Origin: Phycicoccus avicenniae
GTDB lineage: Bacteria; Actinomycetota; Actinomycetes; Actinomycetales; Dermatophilaceae
Reading direction: 5' to 3'
Assembly (NCBI RefSeq): GCF_018139485.1
Contig: NZ_JAGSNF010000003.1
Coordinates: forward strand, 357,524 to 421,523
DNA length: 64,000 nucleotides
Positions 8,640 to 16,639 of this stretch are shown here, piece after piece; the first letter of the stretch is position 1, and every line of letters starts with the position of its first letter. The notes under the pieces are model-generated. The model made no database searches. It was not told the origin of the DNA and was given only the letters and a program-made list of their open reading frames with translations. The translations under genes and the position numbers were made by a program.

Positions 8640-9988
8640 GCCCCGAGCAGGCTCTGGCCGCAGACGCGCACGACGTTCCCGGTGACGGCGGCCTGTCCGT
8701 CGCCGGCGAAGAAGGCGACGGTCTCGGCGACGTCGACCGGCAGCCCGCCCTGGGACAGGCTGTTGAGCCGGCGCCCGACCTCACGGGTGGCGAGCGGGAT
8801 CCGCGCCGTCATCTCGGTCTCGACGAACCCCGGAGCCACGGCGTTGACGGTGATCCGGCGGCGGCGCAGCCCCGCGTCCGCCGCGTAGCCGTCGACGAGC
8901 CCGATGACCCCGGCCTTGGACGCCGCGTAGCTGCTCTGGCCCCGGTTGCCGGCGATCCCCGCGATGGAGGACACGAGGACGACCCGGCCGCCCGCACGCA
9001 GCGCGCCGGGCGCGAGCAGGGTCTCGTTCATCCGCACGATCGAGCGGAGGTTGACGTCGAGGACGGACGCCCACCGCTGCGCGTCGGTGTTGGCTAGCAG
9101 CTTGTCGCGGGTGATGCCGGCGTTGTGGACGACGAGGTCGAGCCCGCCGTGCCGCTGGGTGGCGTGCTCGAGGATGCGGGCGCCGGCCCGCTCGTCGGTC
9201 ACGTCGGTCTGCAGCGCGGTCCCGCCCACCTCGTTCGCGACGGCGGCGAGCGGTGCGCCGGCGCCGGGGACGTCGACGCAGACGACCCGGGCGCCGTCCC
9301 GGGCGAGGGTGCGGGCGATCTCGGCACCGATGCCGCGGGCCGCCCCGGTCACGGCCGCGACCGTGCCGGCGAGCGGGCGCTCCGCCTGCACGGCGGCGTC
9401 GGGGACCGACCCGCCGCCGACCCGGACCACCTGACCGTCGACGTAGGCCGACCGGGCGGACAGGAGGAAGCCGACGGTGCCCAGGGCGGCGGCCTCCGCC
9501 CCCTCGGTGACGAGGACGAGGTTCGCGGTGGCCCCGGCGCGCAGCTCCTTGGCGACCGAACGGGTGACGCCCTCGAGGGCCCGGCGCGCGGCGCGCTGGG
9601 CCACGCCCGAGGCGGACTCCGGGTGCCGGCCGACGACGACGACCCGGGCGCAGCGGTCGAGGCGTCGCAGGGCCGGCGAGAGGAGCGCCCGCAGCGACTC
9701 GAGGTCGGCCGGGTCCTCGGCGGCCGTGAGGTCGACGACGACACCGGCGAGCCGCGCGTCCTCGCCCGCCTCGTCGACGACGTCGACGCCCGCCGCGACG
9801 AGACCGCCGCGCAGGGCGGCCAGCGCCGGGGTGTCGCCGTGCCCGCCGACGAGCACGGGACCCTCGGTGACCGGCTGCCCGGGCTCGTACCGCCGCAGCG
9901 GCACCGGCCGCGGCAGACCGAGGGTCGACGCGAGCCGGCGCCCGACGGGGGTGCCGACGAAGGCGGTGTAGCCGTCCGCGCGCGCCAT
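8636..9988 (-). CDS. fabG4: Two-domain 3-oxoacyl reductase, FabG4 type
   Basis: High-molecular-weight FabG, 450 residues against about 250 for housekeeping FabG. The N-terminal ~200 residues form a flavodoxin-like domain (VLVGGHGDTPALAALRGG, VVVVGRHPESASG) without a full catalytic set. The C-terminal SDR domain carries TGAARGIG (about 214), HNAGITRDK, the Ser in LVSSIAG (about 340) and YAASK (about 352). FabG4-type enzymes reduce 3-oxoacyl-CoA, usually with NADH. ATG at 9988 lies one base after the fadA2 stop, so fadA2-fabG4-htdX is one operon. Confidence 0.88.
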   Translation of the reverse strand: MARADGYTAFVGTPVGRRLASTLGLPRPVPLRRYEPGQPVTEGPVLVGGHGDTPALAALRGGLVAAGVDVVDEAGEDARLAGVVVDLTAAEDPADLESLRALLSPALRRLDRCARVVVVGRHPESASGVAQRAARRALEGVTRSVAKELRAGATANLVLVTEGAEAAALGTVGFLLSARSAYVDGQVVRVGGGSVPDAAVQAERPLAGTVAAVTGAARGIGAEIARTLARDGARVVCVDVPGAGAPLAAVANEVGGTALQTDVTDERAGARILEHATQRHGGLDLVVHNAGITRDKLLANTDAQRWASVLDVNLRSIVRMNETLLAPGALRAGGRVVLVSSIAGIAGNRGQSSYAASKAGVIGLVDGYAADAGLRRRRITVNAVAPGFVETEMTARIPLATREVGRRLNSLSQGGLPVDVAETVAFFAGDGQAAVTGNVVRVCGQSLLGA

Positions 9989-9989
9989 C

Positions 9990-11273
9990 TCAGGCCGCCT
10001 CGAGGATGGCGACGACGCCCTGGCCGCCCGCGGCGCACACCGACACCAGGCCCCGGGAGCCGCTGCCGCGCTCGGCGAGGAGCTTGGCGAGGGTCGCGAC
10101 GATGCGCCCGCCCGTGGCGGCGAAGGGGTGGCCGGCGGCGAGCGAGGACCCGGTGACGTTGAGCCGGTCGCGGTCGATCGACCCCAGCGGGGCGTCCAGG
10201 CCGAGCCGGTCACGGCAGAAGGACTCGCTCTCCCAGGCCGCGAGCGTCGAGAGCACCGTCGAGGCGAAGGCCTCGTGGATCTCGTAGAGGTCGAAGTCCT
10301 GGAGGGTCAGGCCCTGGCGGGCGAGCATCCGCGGGACGGCGTAGGCCGGGGCCATGAGCAGCCCCTCGTCACCGGAGACGTGGTCGACCGCGGCGGTCTC
10401 GCCGTCGACGAAGAAGGCGAGCGGCTTCAGGCCGTGCGCCTGCGCCCACTCCTCGGAGCCGAGCAGCACCGTCGCGGCGCCGTCGGACAGCGGCGTCGAG
10501 TTGCCGGCCGTCATCGTCGCGCCCTCGCCCTCGCCGAACACCGTCCGCAGGGAGGCGAGCTTGTCGAGCGTCGTCCCGGGGCGCAGGTTCTGGTCCTGGG
10601 TGAGCCCGAGGTAGGGCGTCATGAGGTCGTCGAAGAAGCCCGCCTCGTACGCGGTGGCGAGCCGGTGGTGGCTCGCGAGGGCCAGCTCGTCCTGCGCCTC
10701 GCGGGTGATGCCCCAGCGCTCGGCCGTGATCGCCATGTGCTGGCCCATCGTCATCCCGGTCCGGGGCTCGCTGGCACCCGGGACCTGGATGCCGATGTCG
10801 GTCGGGCGGATCTGCGCGAGCGCCTTCGCGCGGTCGGCCGTGGAGCGGGCCCGGCTGAGCCGCAGCAGCTTGCGGCGCAGCCGCTCGGCGACGACGACGG
10901 GCGCGTCGGAGGCGGAGTCGACGCCCCCGGCGATCCCCGAGTCCGCCTGCCCGAGCGCGATCTTGTTCGCGAGCAGGATCGAGGCCTCGAGCCCGGTGCC
11001 GCACGCCTGCTGGACGTCGTAGGCGGGGGTGTCCGGCGACAGGCTCGAGCCGAGCACGGCCTCGCGGGTGAGGTTGAAGTCGCGGCTGTGCTTGATGACC
11101 GCGCCGGCGACGACCTCGCCGAGACGCTCCCCCGCGAGCCCGTACCGGGCGACCAGGCCCTCGAGGGCGGAGGTGAGCATGTCCTGGTTCGAGGCCTCGG
11201 CGTAGGGGCCGAACTGCCGGGCGAAGGGGATGCGGTTGCCGCCGAGGACGGCGGCGCGGCGGGTGGTGGTCAC
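9990..11273 (-). CDS. fadA2: Acetyl-CoA C-acyltransferase (thiolase), FadA2/FadI type
   Basis: Thiolase of 427 residues catalysing reversible thiolytic cleavage/condensation of 3-oxoacyl-CoA. The nucleophilic Cys lies in QQACGTGLEA (about 91); the base residues are the His of EIHEAF and GHPFAATGG (about 380), and the acid Cys is in SVCAAGGQG (about 412). It is the first gene of the fadA2-fabG4-htdX operon. Its start is 107 bases from a divergent TetR gene with repeated GGTACC-like boxes between them, suggesting acyl-CoA-responsive control. Direction in vivo (degradation or chain building) cannot be decided from sequence. Confidence 0.92.
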   Translation of the reverse strand: MTTTRRAAVLGGNRIPFARQFGPYAEASNQDMLTSALEGLVARYGLAGERLGEVVAGAVIKHSRDFNLTREAVLGSSLSPDTPAYDVQQACGTGLEASILLANKIALGQADSGIAGGVDSASDAPVVVAERLRRKLLRLSRARSTADRAKALAQIRPTDIGIQVPGASEPRTGMTMGQHMAITAERWGITREAQDELALASHHRLATAYEAGFFDDLMTPYLGLTQDQNLRPGTTLDKLASLRTVFGEGEGATMTAGNSTPLSDGAATVLLGSEEWAQAHGLKPLAFFVDGETAAVDHVSGDEGLLMAPAYAVPRMLARQGLTLQDFDLYEIHEAFASTVLSTLAAWESESFCRDRLGLDAPLGSIDRDRLNVTGSSLAAGHPFAATGGRIVATLAKLLAERGSGSRGLVSVCAAGGQGVVAILEAA

Positions 11274-11324
11274 CGGAGGTGCTCCTCGTGGGTCGGTGGG
11301 GTCCGGGCGGGGCGACCGCCCCGG

Positions 11325-11361
11325 ACCGTATCCGGTACCGAAGGTATCAGGTACCGACGGT
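11325..11361. promoter_or_regulatory. Candidate TetR operator in divergent promoter
   Basis: Between fadA2 and the TetR gene lie three spaced hexamers: GGTACC (11334-11339), GGTATC (11343-11348) and GGTACC (11350-11355), flanked by ACCGT (11325) and its complement ACGGT (11357). The first two hexamers plus the GAA spacer form a near-palindrome. The site ends about 20 bases before the TetR GTG, so binding would cover its promoter. The assignment to this regulator is inferred from position. Confidence 0.5.
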
Positions 11362-11380
11362 CCCTGCTACCGTCGACCGG

Positions 11381-12031
11381 GTGAGCACCGCTGGCACCGA
11401 CGGTCGCAGCGCGCGCTGGGACGAGCACCGCCTCGCCCGGCGCCGCGAGCTCGTCGAGGCGACCGTCGCCGCGGTGCGCACCCACGGGGCCGGGGTCGGG
11501 ATGGACGGGATCGCCGCGTCCGCCGGGACGTCGAAGACCGTCTTCTACCGGCACTTCACGGACCGCGCCGGGCTGTACCGCGGTGTCGCGGAGCGCGTCG
11601 ACGGCACGATCATCCGGGGCATCACCCGGGCGGCGGGCGCGGGCCCTGCGTCCGGCCGCGGCGACGCGCGCCGCGTCGTGCGGGCCGTCATCGGCGCCTA
11701 CCTGCATCTCGTGGAGGACGACCCGGAGGTGTACCGCTTCATCGTCAACGCCCCGATCCTGCCGCCCGGGGAGCGACCGGACGGCGACGTCGCCGCCGGG
11801 ATGACGACGCGCATCGCCGAGCACGTCGCCACGATCCTCGGCGAGGGTCTCGACGGGTCGGACGACCCGGCGACGACACGGCTGTGGGGCGTCGCCCTCG
11901 TCGGCATGGTCCGGGCGGCCGCCGACGCGTGGCTCGCCGAGGGCGGCGCCGTGGACGGTCGGTCCGCGGACGACCTCGCCGACGACCTCACCGCCCTCGC
12001 GTGGGGCGGTCTCGCCGGCCACGCCGCCTGA
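11381..12031 (+). CDS. TetR-family transcriptional regulator
   Basis: 216-residue repressor-like protein. N-terminal helices ARRRELVEATVAAVRTHGA and the helix-turn-helix GMDGIAASAGTSKTVFYRHFTDRAGLY are typical TetR_N. The C-terminal ligand domain is less conserved (AYLHLVEDDPEVYRFIVNAPIL), a pattern common in regulators of acyl-CoA metabolism. GTG at 11381 is the first start after the operator-like repeats. Divergent from the fadA2 operon, which is the probable target along with its own gene. Convergent with tmsB. Confidence 0.88.
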   Translation: MSTAGTDGRSARWDEHRLARRRELVEATVAAVRTHGAGVGMDGIAASAGTSKTVFYRHFTDRAGLYRGVAERVDGTIIRGITRAAGAGPASGRGDARRVVRAVIGAYLHLVEDDPEVYRFIVNAPILPPGERPDGDVAAGMTTRIAEHVATILGEGLDGSDDPATTRLWGVALVGMVRAAADAWLAEGGAVDGRSADDLADDLTALAWGGLAGHAA

Positions 12032-12058
12032 GCGGCACGCCCGGGGGAGCCGGTCGCG

Positions 12059-13318
12059 TCAAGCGTTCCACCAGGGGCGCAGCGGCAGCCCGTGCGTGCC
12101 GTCCGCCCCGGTCCGGGTCGCGAGCACCTGGTGCAGCTGGACCTCGTTCCGCTCGAAGCCGAGCCGGGAGCCGGCCATGTACAGGCCCCAGACCCGCGCG
12201 GTGCCCTCACCGACCTCGGCGACGCACTCGTCCCAGTGCTCGACGAGGTTGCGGCACCACCCGGCGAGGGTCAGGGCGTAGTGCTCGCGCAGGTTCTCCT
12301 CGTGGAGCACCTCGAGACCGGCGTCCTGGGCCTCGGTGACGATGCGTCCGGACCCGGTGAGCTCGCCGTCGGGGAAGACGTAGCGGTCGATGAAGGCCCC
12401 GGTCTCGGTCCGCCCGTTGTGCGGCCGGGTGATGCAGTGGTTGAGCAGCAGGCCGCCGTCGCGCAGCCGGTCCCGGACGAACCCGAAATACGCCGGGTAG
12501 CGGCGCACCCCGACGTGCTCGGTGAGCCCGATCGAGGAGACCGCGTCGAAACCGGTCTCGGTGACGTCGCGGTAGTCGCTGTGCCGGATCTCGCCGAGGT
12601 CGGCGAGCCCTTCCTCGGCGAGGGCCTTCTGCCCCCACTGCGCCTGCTCGCGCGAGAGCGTCACCCCGAGGACCGACACGCCCCGTCGCGCGGCGTAGCG
12701 GACCATGCCGCCCCAGCCGCAGCCGATGTCCAGGAGCCGGTCGCCGGCGGAGAGCCCGAGCTTGTCGAAGACGAGACGGTACTTGTTCTCCTGGGCCTCC
12801 TCGAGGGTGGCGTCCCGCTGCGGGTAGGCCGCGCAGGTGTACGTCATCGAGGGGCCGAGGACCATCTCGTAGAAGCGGTTCGAGACGTCGTAGTGCCGGT
12901 GGATGGCGTCGGCGTCCCGGGTCAGCGAGTGGCGGACCCCCTCGGCGACCCGCCGCCAGCGGGGCAGGGCCTCCTGCGGTGGCGGGGGCGGCGGGGTGAG
13001 GCCGCGCGGCCCCAGCGTGCGGGCGAGCTCGACCGCCTGCTCCCGGGGCGGCCGGCGGTAGCGGATGCCGGCCATCGTCGCGAGCAGCGCGTAGGGGTCG
13101 CCGGGGTGGACCCCGTCGACCTCCATCTCGCCCGTGACGTACGCCCGGGCCATGCCGAGGTCGCCCGGGGCGGTCGCGAGGTAGGAGACGCCGCGCTCGC
13201 TCGTGATGCGCAGCCGGTAGTCGGCGTCGGCCGGGCCGGCCGCCGAGCCGTCGTAGGCCTCGACCCGCAGCGGGAGGGGGCCCTCGACGACGGAGTCGAT
13301 GATGTCGGCGATGCTCAC
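12059..13318 (-). CDS. tmsB: SAM-dependent fatty-acyl methyltransferase (TmsB/BfaB-like, CFA-synthase family)
   Basis: Cyclopropane-fatty-acid-synthase-family enzyme, 419 residues. The SAM site LLDIGCGWGG (about 192-201) follows HYDVSNRFYEMVLGPSMTYTCA, the family signature. Paired with a FAD oxidoreductase, this family makes 10-methyl(ene) fatty acids: the methyltransferase adds a carbon from SAM to C10 of oleoyl phospholipid. GTG at 13318 has GAGGAG eight bases upstream. It follows the oxidoreductase by 20 bases in one operon. A plain cyclopropane synthase is the alternative; the partner gene favours methyl branching. Confidence 0.8.
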   Translation of the reverse strand: MSIADIIDSVVEGPLPLRVEAYDGSAAGPADADYRLRITSERGVSYLATAPGDLGMARAYVTGEMEVDGVHPGDPYALLATMAGIRYRRPPREQAVELARTLGPRGLTPPPPPPQEALPRWRRVAEGVRHSLTRDADAIHRHYDVSNRFYEMVLGPSMTYTCAAYPQRDATLEEAQENKYRLVFDKLGLSAGDRLLDIGCGWGGMVRYAARRGVSVLGVTLSREQAQWGQKALAEEGLADLGEIRHSDYRDVTETGFDAVSSIGLTEHVGVRRYPAYFGFVRDRLRDGGLLLNHCITRPHNGRTETGAFIDRYVFPDGELTGSGRIVTEAQDAGLEVLHEENLREHYALTLAGWCRNLVEHWDECVAEVGEGTARVWGLYMAGSRLGFERNEVQLHQVLATRTGADGTHGLPLRPWWNA

Positions 13319-13338
13319 GATGGTCTCCTCGATGGGTG

Positions 13339-14724
13339 TCAGGCGCCCCGGACGGCCTTGGCGTACAGGTCCGGCAGGCGGTGGTCGGGGTCGTGGCGCT
13401 CCTTGAGCGCGGGGTAGTCGGCGCCGCCGTAGTGACGCCAGAAGGTGTCCTCGTCGTAGAAGGCCTCGGAGTAGAGGGACTTGTGCCCCCCGTGGGCGGT
13501 GACGACGTCCTCGATGCGGCGGTTCGTCGCCCCGGGCTCCCCCGGCGTCACCGGGACGGTGGACCAGAAGCCGACGTTGACGTACGTCTCCCCCGGCGCC
13601 AGGGGGTAGAGCGTCCACGTCCGGTCGTCGCGCAGCCGCAGGGGGCACAGCCAGACCGGCTCGATCGGGACCTCGCGCAGGAACCACCGGAGGAAGTCCG
13701 CGGTCCGCTCGAGGGGGATCTCCACGTCCTGGACGACGCGCTCCCGGGCCGGGCGACCACGGCGGGCCTCGAGCCGGTCGGCGACGTCGAAGCGGCGGTC
13801 GAGGGCGACGAGGCGCCAGTACACGCTGGAGCGCAGGTACCGCCGCGGCCAGAGCCGGCGGACGGCCGGGTGCTGGGCGCCGAACGCGCGCGAGCACCAG
13901 AACCAGTCGGTGTCCCACCTCCACAGGTAGTCGTGGGTCGTGAGGACGTCCCGCCGCGGCCTCGGCCCGTCGTGCCGGAGCGAGCGGTAGTAGACCTCCC
14001 GGCCCGTGTAGTCGCTCGTCGGGCCGGGGTCCTCGGTGCGCAGGCCGAGGACGAGGTAGGCCTCCTGCGCCGAGAAGACGACGCCGTCGACGTAGTCGAC
14101 CGGCTCCCCGTCCCAGGCGCCGGCGCTCGTCACGGCGCCGATGGCCGCGACGAGGTCGGCGACGTCGTGGAAGCGGACGTGGCGCAGGGAGACCGTGCGG
14201 CCGACGGGCTCGAGCTCGATCCGCAGCCGGGTGGCGTAGCCGAGGGTCCCGTAGCTGTTGGGGAAGGCGTGGAAGAGGTCCGGGTGGCGGTCCGTCGCGT
14301 CGGTCGTCACGACCTCCCCCGCCCCGGTGAGGACGTCCATCTCGAGGACGGACTCGTGCGGGAGCCCGTTGCGCCAGGAGGCGGACTCGATGCCGAGGCC
14401 GGTGACGGCGCCGCCGAGGGTGATGGTGCGCAGCTGCGGGACGACGAGGGGGGTCAGCCCGTGCGGCAGGGTGGCCGCGACGAGGTCCTCGTACGTGCAC
14501 ATCCCCTGGACGTCGGCGGTGCGGGCGCCGGTGTCGATCGACACCACCCCGGTGAGGCCCGAGGTGTCCAGCCCCGGGGTGTCGGTCGCGGTGCGGGCCC
14601 GGAAGAGGTTGCTCGTGCGCTTGGCGAGCCGGACCGGCGCCCCCGCCGGGATGGCGCGATGGCTGTCGACGAGCCGCTGCACCCCCCGGTCGTGGGCGGC
14701 GAGGCCGGTGGTCGCCGCCGTCAC
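13339..14724 (-). CDS. tmsA: FAD-binding oxidoreductase (TmsA/BfaA-like)
   Basis: 461-residue flavoprotein of the FAD_binding_4 (PCMH/VAO-like) family. The FAD segment is visible as TYEDLVAATLPHGLTPLVVPQ and TLGGAVTGLGIESASWRNGLPHESVLEM; the C-terminus holds the substrate domain. BfaA/TmsA proteins reduce the 10-methylene intermediate made by the partner methyltransferase to the 10-methyl acid using NADPH. The GTG start at 14724 overlaps the stop of the upstream MOSC-like gene (GTGA). Likely cytosolic, peripheral to the membrane where the phospholipid substrate sits. The role is inferred from family and pairing. Confidence 0.78.
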   Translation of the reverse strand: MTAATTGLAAHDRGVQRLVDSHRAIPAGAPVRLAKRTSNLFRARTATDTPGLDTSGLTGVVSIDTGARTADVQGMCTYEDLVAATLPHGLTPLVVPQLRTITLGGAVTGLGIESASWRNGLPHESVLEMDVLTGAGEVVTTDATDRHPDLFHAFPNSYGTLGYATRLRIELEPVGRTVSLRHVRFHDVADLVAAIGAVTSAGAWDGEPVDYVDGVVFSAQEAYLVLGLRTEDPGPTSDYTGREVYYRSLRHDGPRPRRDVLTTHDYLWRWDTDWFWCSRAFGAQHPAVRRLWPRRYLRSSVYWRLVALDRRFDVADRLEARRGRPARERVVQDVEIPLERTADFLRWFLREVPIEPVWLCPLRLRDDRTWTLYPLAPGETYVNVGFWSTVPVTPGEPGATNRRIEDVVTAHGGHKSLYSEAFYDEDTFWRHYGGADYPALKERHDPDHRLPDLYAKAVRGA

Positions 14725-15065
14725 GCCTCCTCCTCGACGACCTCCACGGCGTCGCCGACGGCCAGCGTCCCCGGCTCGCCGACGGCGGCGTACAGCCCCG
14801 GGCACGCGTTGCCGGTCGCCTCGACGGCCAGCAGCACGCCCCCGACGCGCACGAGGCGCCCCGCGAGCGACTCGACCTGCGCGGTGGGGACGTCGAGGAC
14901 GAGGTTGGCCCGGGTCGCCGGGGCGTCGTGCCCGACGACGGAGACGGCGGCCCGTTTCGGCCGGTCGCCGACGAGCCCCTCGGCGGTCACCTCGGCCCGC
15001 TCGTGCTCCCGGCCGTCCTGCCCGCGCTCGGGGAAGGTGTGCAGCGCCTGCACGGTCATCGTCAT
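14721..15065 (-). CDS. Small MOSC-domain-like protein
   Basis: 114-residue protein resembling a minimal MOSC domain: TAEGLVGDRPKRAAVSVVG near the N-terminus and GNACPGLYAAVGEPGTLAVGDAVEVV near the C-terminus, including the conserved Cys. MOSC proteins bind molybdenum cofactor sulfur or act in hydroxylamine-type reductases; many small ones are uncharacterised. It is the first gene of the operon with tmsA (GTGA overlap) and tmsB. Why a MOSC-like protein should accompany lipid methylation is unclear. Confidence 0.65.
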   Translation of the reverse strand: MTMTVQALHTFPERGQDGREHERAEVTAEGLVGDRPKRAAVSVVGHDAPATRANLVLDVPTAQVESLAGRLVRVGGVLLAVEATGNACPGLYAAVGEPGTLAVGDAVEVVEEEA

Positions 15066-15138
15066 GCGTCCATTCCTACACCCGGGGGCGGGGCCGCGCG
15101 CCAGGGGTCCCGGCGCTCGACACGCCGGAGGACACGGG

Positions 15139-15170
15139 CGAGCCCCCGGGCGCGTCGCGTCGGGGGCTCG
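15139..15170 (-). terminator. Hairpin downstream of tRNA-Val(CAC)
   Basis: CGAGCCCCCG at 15139-15148 pairs with CGGGGGCTCG at 15161-15170 (10 bp, 12-base loop). It lies five bases past the 3' end of the minus-strand tRNA gene, so it is its likely terminator. Confidence 0.65.
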
Positions 15171-15174
15171 TCAG

Positions 15175-15248
15175 TGGATGTGGAGGGACTCGAACCCCCG
15201 ACCTCTCGCGTGTGAAGCGAACGCTCTAACCAGCTGAGCTACACATCC
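15175..15248 (-). tRNA. tRNA-Val(CAC)
   Basis: 74-nt cloverleaf. The acceptor GGATGTG pairs with CACATCC; D stem GCTC/GAGC; anticodon stem TTCGC/GCGAG with loop TTCACAC giving anticodon CAC (codon GTG, Val); T arm GGGGG-TTCGAGT-CCCTC; discriminator A. CCA is not encoded. Followed by a strong hairpin. Confidence 0.95.
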
Positions 15249-15306
15249 GGGTGCCGTGCGGCGGGATGACCATACCCGGCGCCCCCGGCGCGCGGGTAAT
15301 CGGGCG

Positions 15307-15798
15307 TCAGCCCCAGGAGAGGCCGAGGTTGCGCACGAGCCACCGGCCGGCCTCGATGGGGACGAACTCGGGCAGCCCGAACACCCGCAGGGTGGCCCAG
15401 ACGACGGCCGCGACGAACGCGAACGTCAGCAGCCCGACGACGCCCTGGACGTACCAGGCCTGCCGCGCCATCCACCGTTCCCAGGCTCGCACGTTGGTGC
15501 GGACGAATCCGAGGAGGCGCTGCGCCCGCTCGAACTCCGTCGACAGGACGGCGAGGCCGATGATGACGATGAGCCAGCCGGGCCCCGGCAGGGGGACGAG
15601 CGCCAGTCCACCGACGACGAGGATGCTGCCGACGACGCCGACGACCAGCCGGTAGACCCGGTAGGTGGCGGGGTTCGCCCGGACCCGGCGGCGCCACTCC
15701 CAGTCCCGGCCGACGACGAGCGGCGGCGCCTCCTCGGGGGTGCTCGCCCCCGGGACGACCTCGCCCGTCTCGGCCCGACGGGGCTCGCCGTCGCTCAC
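15307..15798 (-). CDS. PGPGW-motif membrane protein (TIGR02611 type)
   Basis: 163-residue inner-membrane protein. A soluble N-terminus (about 1-50) is followed by two closely spaced hydrophobic helices around the conserved PLPGPGWLIVIIGLAVL motif, then an amphipathic FERAQRLLGFVR segment and another hydrophobic helix (VQGVVGLLTFAFVAAVVWATL). The motif defines an actinobacterial family of unknown function. GTG at 15798 overlaps the pabC stop (GTGA), so it is cotranscribed with pabB-pabC. The folate link is positional only. Confidence 0.8.
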   Translation of the reverse strand: MSDGEPRRAETGEVVPGASTPEEAPPLVVGRDWEWRRRVRANPATYRVYRLVVGVVGSILVVGGLALVPLPGPGWLIVIIGLAVLSTEFERAQRLLGFVRTNVRAWERWMARQAWYVQGVVGLLTFAFVAAVVWATLRVFGLPEFVPIEAGRWLVRNLGLSWG

Positions 15799-16637
15799 GG
15801 GTCCTCGTCGGTCGCGGCGTGCCGGGCCCACGCGTCCTGGACGCGCCGCGTGACGCGGCCGGGGGCGCCGAGGGCGCGGCCGTCCACGGAGGAGACCGGC
15901 AGCACGTCCTTGAGGGAGGAGGTGAGGAAGACCTCGCGGGCGTCCTCGAGCACGGCGAGCGGCAGGGGGCGCTCGCGCACGTCGACGCCGTCGGCGCGGC
16001 ACCACTCGAGGACGAGCTCTCGGGTGACGCCGGCGAGGCAGCCGCTGTCGAGGGGCGGGGTGAGGACCACGTCGTCGAGAACGACGAAGACGTTGCTCCC
16101 GGTTCCCTCGCACAGCTCGCCCCGGGTGTTCGCGAGCAGCGCCTCGAGCGCGCCGTGCTCCTGGGCGCGGGCCAGGGCGACGACGTTGTCGGCGTACGAG
16201 GTCGTCTTGAGCCCGGCCGTCGCGGACCGCTCGTTGCGCGTCCACGGCACCGTGACGACGGCCCCGGTGGCGGGCGGACGGGCGTGCGCGACGGCGGTGA
16301 CGATCGTCGTGAGGTCGGCGCCGAGCCGGTCGGACCCCAGCGGGCCACGTCCGCCCGTCACCGTCCAGCGCAGCCTCCCGAACTCGATCGGCGGTCCGGA
16401 GAGCACCGCCTCGACCCCCGCCCGGATCCGGTCGTGGTCGGCCCGGGGCAGGCCGAGCCCGGCCATCGTGCGGTCCATCCGGGCGAGGTGACGCCGCATC
16501 GCGAAGGGCCGGCCGTCTCGGACCTGGAGGGTCTCGAACCCGCCGTCGCCGACGGTGACCCCGTGGTCGATCGCGCTGAGCGCCGGGGCGTCCGGGGACA
16601 CCGTCTCGCCGTCCACCCAGACCCGCACCTCCGTCAT
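15795..16637 (-). CDS. pabC: Aminotransferase class IV, 4-amino-4-deoxychorismate lyase-like
   Basis: PLP enzyme of fold type IV, 280 residues, expected to split 4-amino-4-deoxychorismate into p-aminobenzoate and pyruvate for folate synthesis. Family features are the VGDGGFETLQVRDGRPF opening, RHLARMDRT, the PLP lysine in GLKTTSYADNV and ELCEGTGSNVFVV. It follows pabB by 2 bases. Branched-chain or D-amino-acid aminotransferases share the fold, but the pabB neighbour makes ADC lyase the best call. ATG at 16637 chosen; a GTG six bases upstream is possible. Confidence 0.85.
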   Translation of the reverse strand: MTEVRVWVDGETVSPDAPALSAIDHGVTVGDGGFETLQVRDGRPFAMRRHLARMDRTMAGLGLPRADHDRIRAGVEAVLSGPPIEFGRLRWTVTGGRGPLGSDRLGADLTTIVTAVAHARPPATGAVVTVPWTRNERSATAGLKTTSYADNVVALARAQEHGALEALLANTRGELCEGTGSNVFVVLDDVVLTPPLDSGCLAGVTRELVLEWCRADGVDVRERPLPLAVLEDAREVFLTSSLKDVLPVSSVDGRALGAPGRVTRRVQDAWARHAATDEDP

Positions 16638-16639
16638 GC

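Noticed and set aside
13336..15237. 633-codon plus-strand frame opposite tmsA and the MOSC-like gene
   Set aside because: Antisense shadow; ends inside the tRNA-Val gene.
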